A stretch of 15,430 nt of DNA from Candidatus Rifleibacteriota bacterium (GTDB lineage Bacteria; Riflebacteria; Ozemobacteria; Ozemobacterales; Ozemobacteraceae): NCBI GenBank assembly GCA_029560455.1, contig JAKQKW010000019.1, positions 1-15,430 of the forward strand. Direction: 5' to 3'. The notes under the pieces were generated by a model that worked only from the letters and a program-made list of their open reading frames with translations, was not told where the DNA came from and searched no databases. Shown here in pieces: positions 14,117 to 15,430 of this stretch. Position 1 is the first letter of the stretch; every line of letters begins with the position of its first letter. A program made the translations under genes and the position numbers.

Positions 14117-15430
14117 TCAGGCGCGTTTTACGCCCGGCCCATTTATCGCGCTGCGGCCGGTGTTGCTGCCGGTAACGTTTATCTGGGTCCCGATGCGTTC
14201 CTTGAGCATGGCGACGTGCGAAATCACTCCGATCAGCTTGCCATCCTGCTGCAGCCCGGCGAGCGTATCGAGCGCGACCTGCAGAGCGTCGTCGTCGAGA
14301 GTACCGAAACCTTCATCGAGGAAAAGCGAATCGACCCGCACCTTTTTGCTGGCAAGCTTTGAAAGGCCAAGCGCCAGAGCCAGACTGACTATGAAGCTTT
14401 CTCCACCCGAAAGATTTTTTGTCGAGCGCACTTCACCGGCCTGATATTTGTCGATAACCATCAATTCGAGAAGATCCTGCGGGTCTCGCGTTAACAGATA
14501 CCTGCCCGTCATTTTTTCGAGCTGCTGATTGGCAAGGTTTACTATAATGCCAAAAGTCAGCCCCTGAGCGAACCTTGAATATTTCTGGCCATCTTTCGAG
14601 CCAATCAGCTCGTTGAGCACATTCCACTTGCGGCATTCAATCGTCTGCCGGTCGAGTTCGGCCTTTCTGGTGCTGATAACCGCAAGAGCCCGCCGGTTTT
14701 CATCAAGCCGGTGTTTCAGGCCCCCGATAGCTTCACCCAGCATTTTCATCAGCGCGGCCTGTTCGGCAACCATCGCCTTAAGCTCTTCGACGGAAGCGGC
14801 ACTCAGATTCAGCTGCTGTTCGCCGGCCAGTCGGGCCTCTCTGTCTTTGAGTCTGGTCGCCGCTTCAGCCACACGCGCGTCGAGTTCCTGTGCCTGTCTG
14901 GCCAATGCCTGCCGTTGCTGAGGCTCAAGACAGCAGCCGACAAATGCCGCTTCATCAGCAAAGCCTTTCTGACAAAGCTGCAACCCGAAATTCTTTTCAA
15001 GCGGCTCCAGCTCAAAGCTTTTCTGCTCCGTTTCTTTTTTCAATCTGGAGATGTTGGCTGCGGCTTCGTTGCGCTGGCTTCTCGCGGCTTCTGCGGTCAA
15101 CGCTGCCTGCTGCAGTTTTTTCTCTGCCCGGGCAATCTGCTTTTCGCCACTCTGCTCTTCTGCATCAGGGTCTTTGCCGCCAAAAAGTTGCTGCCGTTCG
15201 GCCAGCAACCGCTGCACGCCAGCATCGAGCTCTGCCAGCGAACTCTTTTTAGCAGCAAAATTTTCGTTCAGAACAATTCCAACATCTTTCAGGCTTTTAA
15301 GCCCTGCAATAATGCTCTGTAGTCTTTCTGCAGCTGCGGTTTTACGGTTCTGAGCCTCCTGCCATGCAGTGAGTCTTGCCTGCAGTGAAGAAAGCAGAAC
15401 ATTTATATCATCGCCAGAAACTTCGTCAAT
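14117..15430 (-). CDS. sbcC: Nuclease SbcCD subunit C, C-terminal 437 residues (5' end beyond the window)
   Basis: The frame is open from the window edge (15430) to TGA at 14119-14117, so the GTG at 15217 is an internal valine and not a start. SbcC is the SMC-like ATPase of the SbcCD complex, which cleaves hairpins and processes DNA ends with the SbcD nuclease. The visible part begins with about 250 residues of Glu/Gln/Arg/Ala-rich coiled coil, the returning arm. SKDGQKYSRFAQGLTFG (278-294) leads into the ATPase half: signature LSGGES (340-345), Walker B with DEGFG (SLFLDEGFG, 368-376), D-loop GTLDDD (376-381) and switch histidine in VISH (402-405). The zinc-hook CxxC and Walker A lie outside the window. 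The arrangement fits the E. coli-type SbcC rather than archaeal Rad50. sbcD is expected upstream, beyond 15430. Confidence 0.93.
   Translation of the reverse strand: MDEVSGDDINVLLSSLQARLTAWQEAQNRKTAAAERLQSIIAGLKSLKDVGIVLNENFAAKKSSLAELDAGVQRLLAERQQLFGGKDPDAEEQSGEKQIARAEKKLQQAALTAEAARSQRNEAAANISRLKKETEQKSFELEPLEKNFGLQLCQKGFADEAAFVGCCLEPQQRQALARQAQELDARVAEAATRLKDREARLAGEQQLNLSAASVEELKAMVAEQAALMKMLGEAIGGLKHRLDENRRALAVISTRKAELDRQTIECRKWNVLNELIGSKDGQKYSRFAQGLTFGIIVNLANQQLEKMTGRYLLTRDPQDLLELMVIDKYQAGEVRSTKNLSGGESFIVSLALALGLSKLASKKVRVDSLFLDEGFGTLDDDALQVALDTLAGLQQDGKLIGVISHVAMLKERIGTQINVTGSNTGRSAINGPGVKRA

Noticed and set aside
14928..14939. Adjacent cysteines (GCC) in the SbcC coiled coil as a zinc hook
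   Set aside because: The hook needs CxxC at the tip of the coiled coil, expected well over 500 residues from the C-terminus and so upstream of the window; this is a CC pair in the returning arm.

Overview
The window reads as ordinary bacterial chromosome: dense genes, short gaps, Shine-Dalgarno-type ribosome binding sites, four non-ATG starts (TTG or GTG), and proteins with Sec signal peptides or several membrane segments. Base composition is close to balanced with a slight GC lean. No rRNA, tRNA, CRISPR, transposase or phage gene is visible. The host looks like a Gram-negative-type environmental bacterium from a poorly characterised phylum. Tandem large membrane SpoIIE-type phosphatases are reminiscent of Candidatus Riflebacteria or spirochaete-like lineages, but this is a low-confidence guess.

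Layout. (1) 1-817, plus strand: the last 59 codons of a gamma-glutamyl-GABA hydrolase-type class I amidotransferase, then an exported DUF1287 protein. (2) 8646-810, minus strand: a tightly packed probable operon of four genes. Two paralogous membrane phosphatases (983 and 966 aa; two sensor regions, HAMP, PP2C/SpoIIE domain) overlap by 4 nt. A two-helix membrane protein with a PH-like tail and a glycerate 2-kinase of the MOFRL family follow. The kinase overlaps the DUF1287 gene tail to tail by 8 nt. (3) 8647-8788: divergent promoter region. (4) 8789-9775, plus: glyoxylate/hydroxypyruvate reductase. (5) 9902-10633, minus: class I SAM methyltransferase. (6) 10840-12633, plus: an exported, mostly helical 597-aa protein behind an extended -10 promoter. 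(7) 12906-14045, minus: an exported protein with a macrodomain-like segment. (8) 14117-15430, minus: the C-terminal 437 residues of the SbcC nuclease subunit; the gene continues beyond the window.

How the genes may work together. The reductase makes D-glycerate from hydroxypyruvate (or glycolate from glyoxylate), and the kinase converts glycerate to 2-phosphoglycerate. These two enzymes lie at opposite ends of the block that also carries the phosphatases and share one divergent control region, so glycerate use may be coupled to a partner-switching signal. No STAS antagonist, anti-sigma kinase or sigma factor is present here, so the phosphatase substrate must be encoded elsewhere.

The most distinctive non-coding feature is a short repeat family with terminal inverted repeats. 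It is present as two copies in opposite orientation (9767-9903 and 12670-12840), each between convergent genes. The first copy appears to contribute bases to the stop codons of both neighbours.
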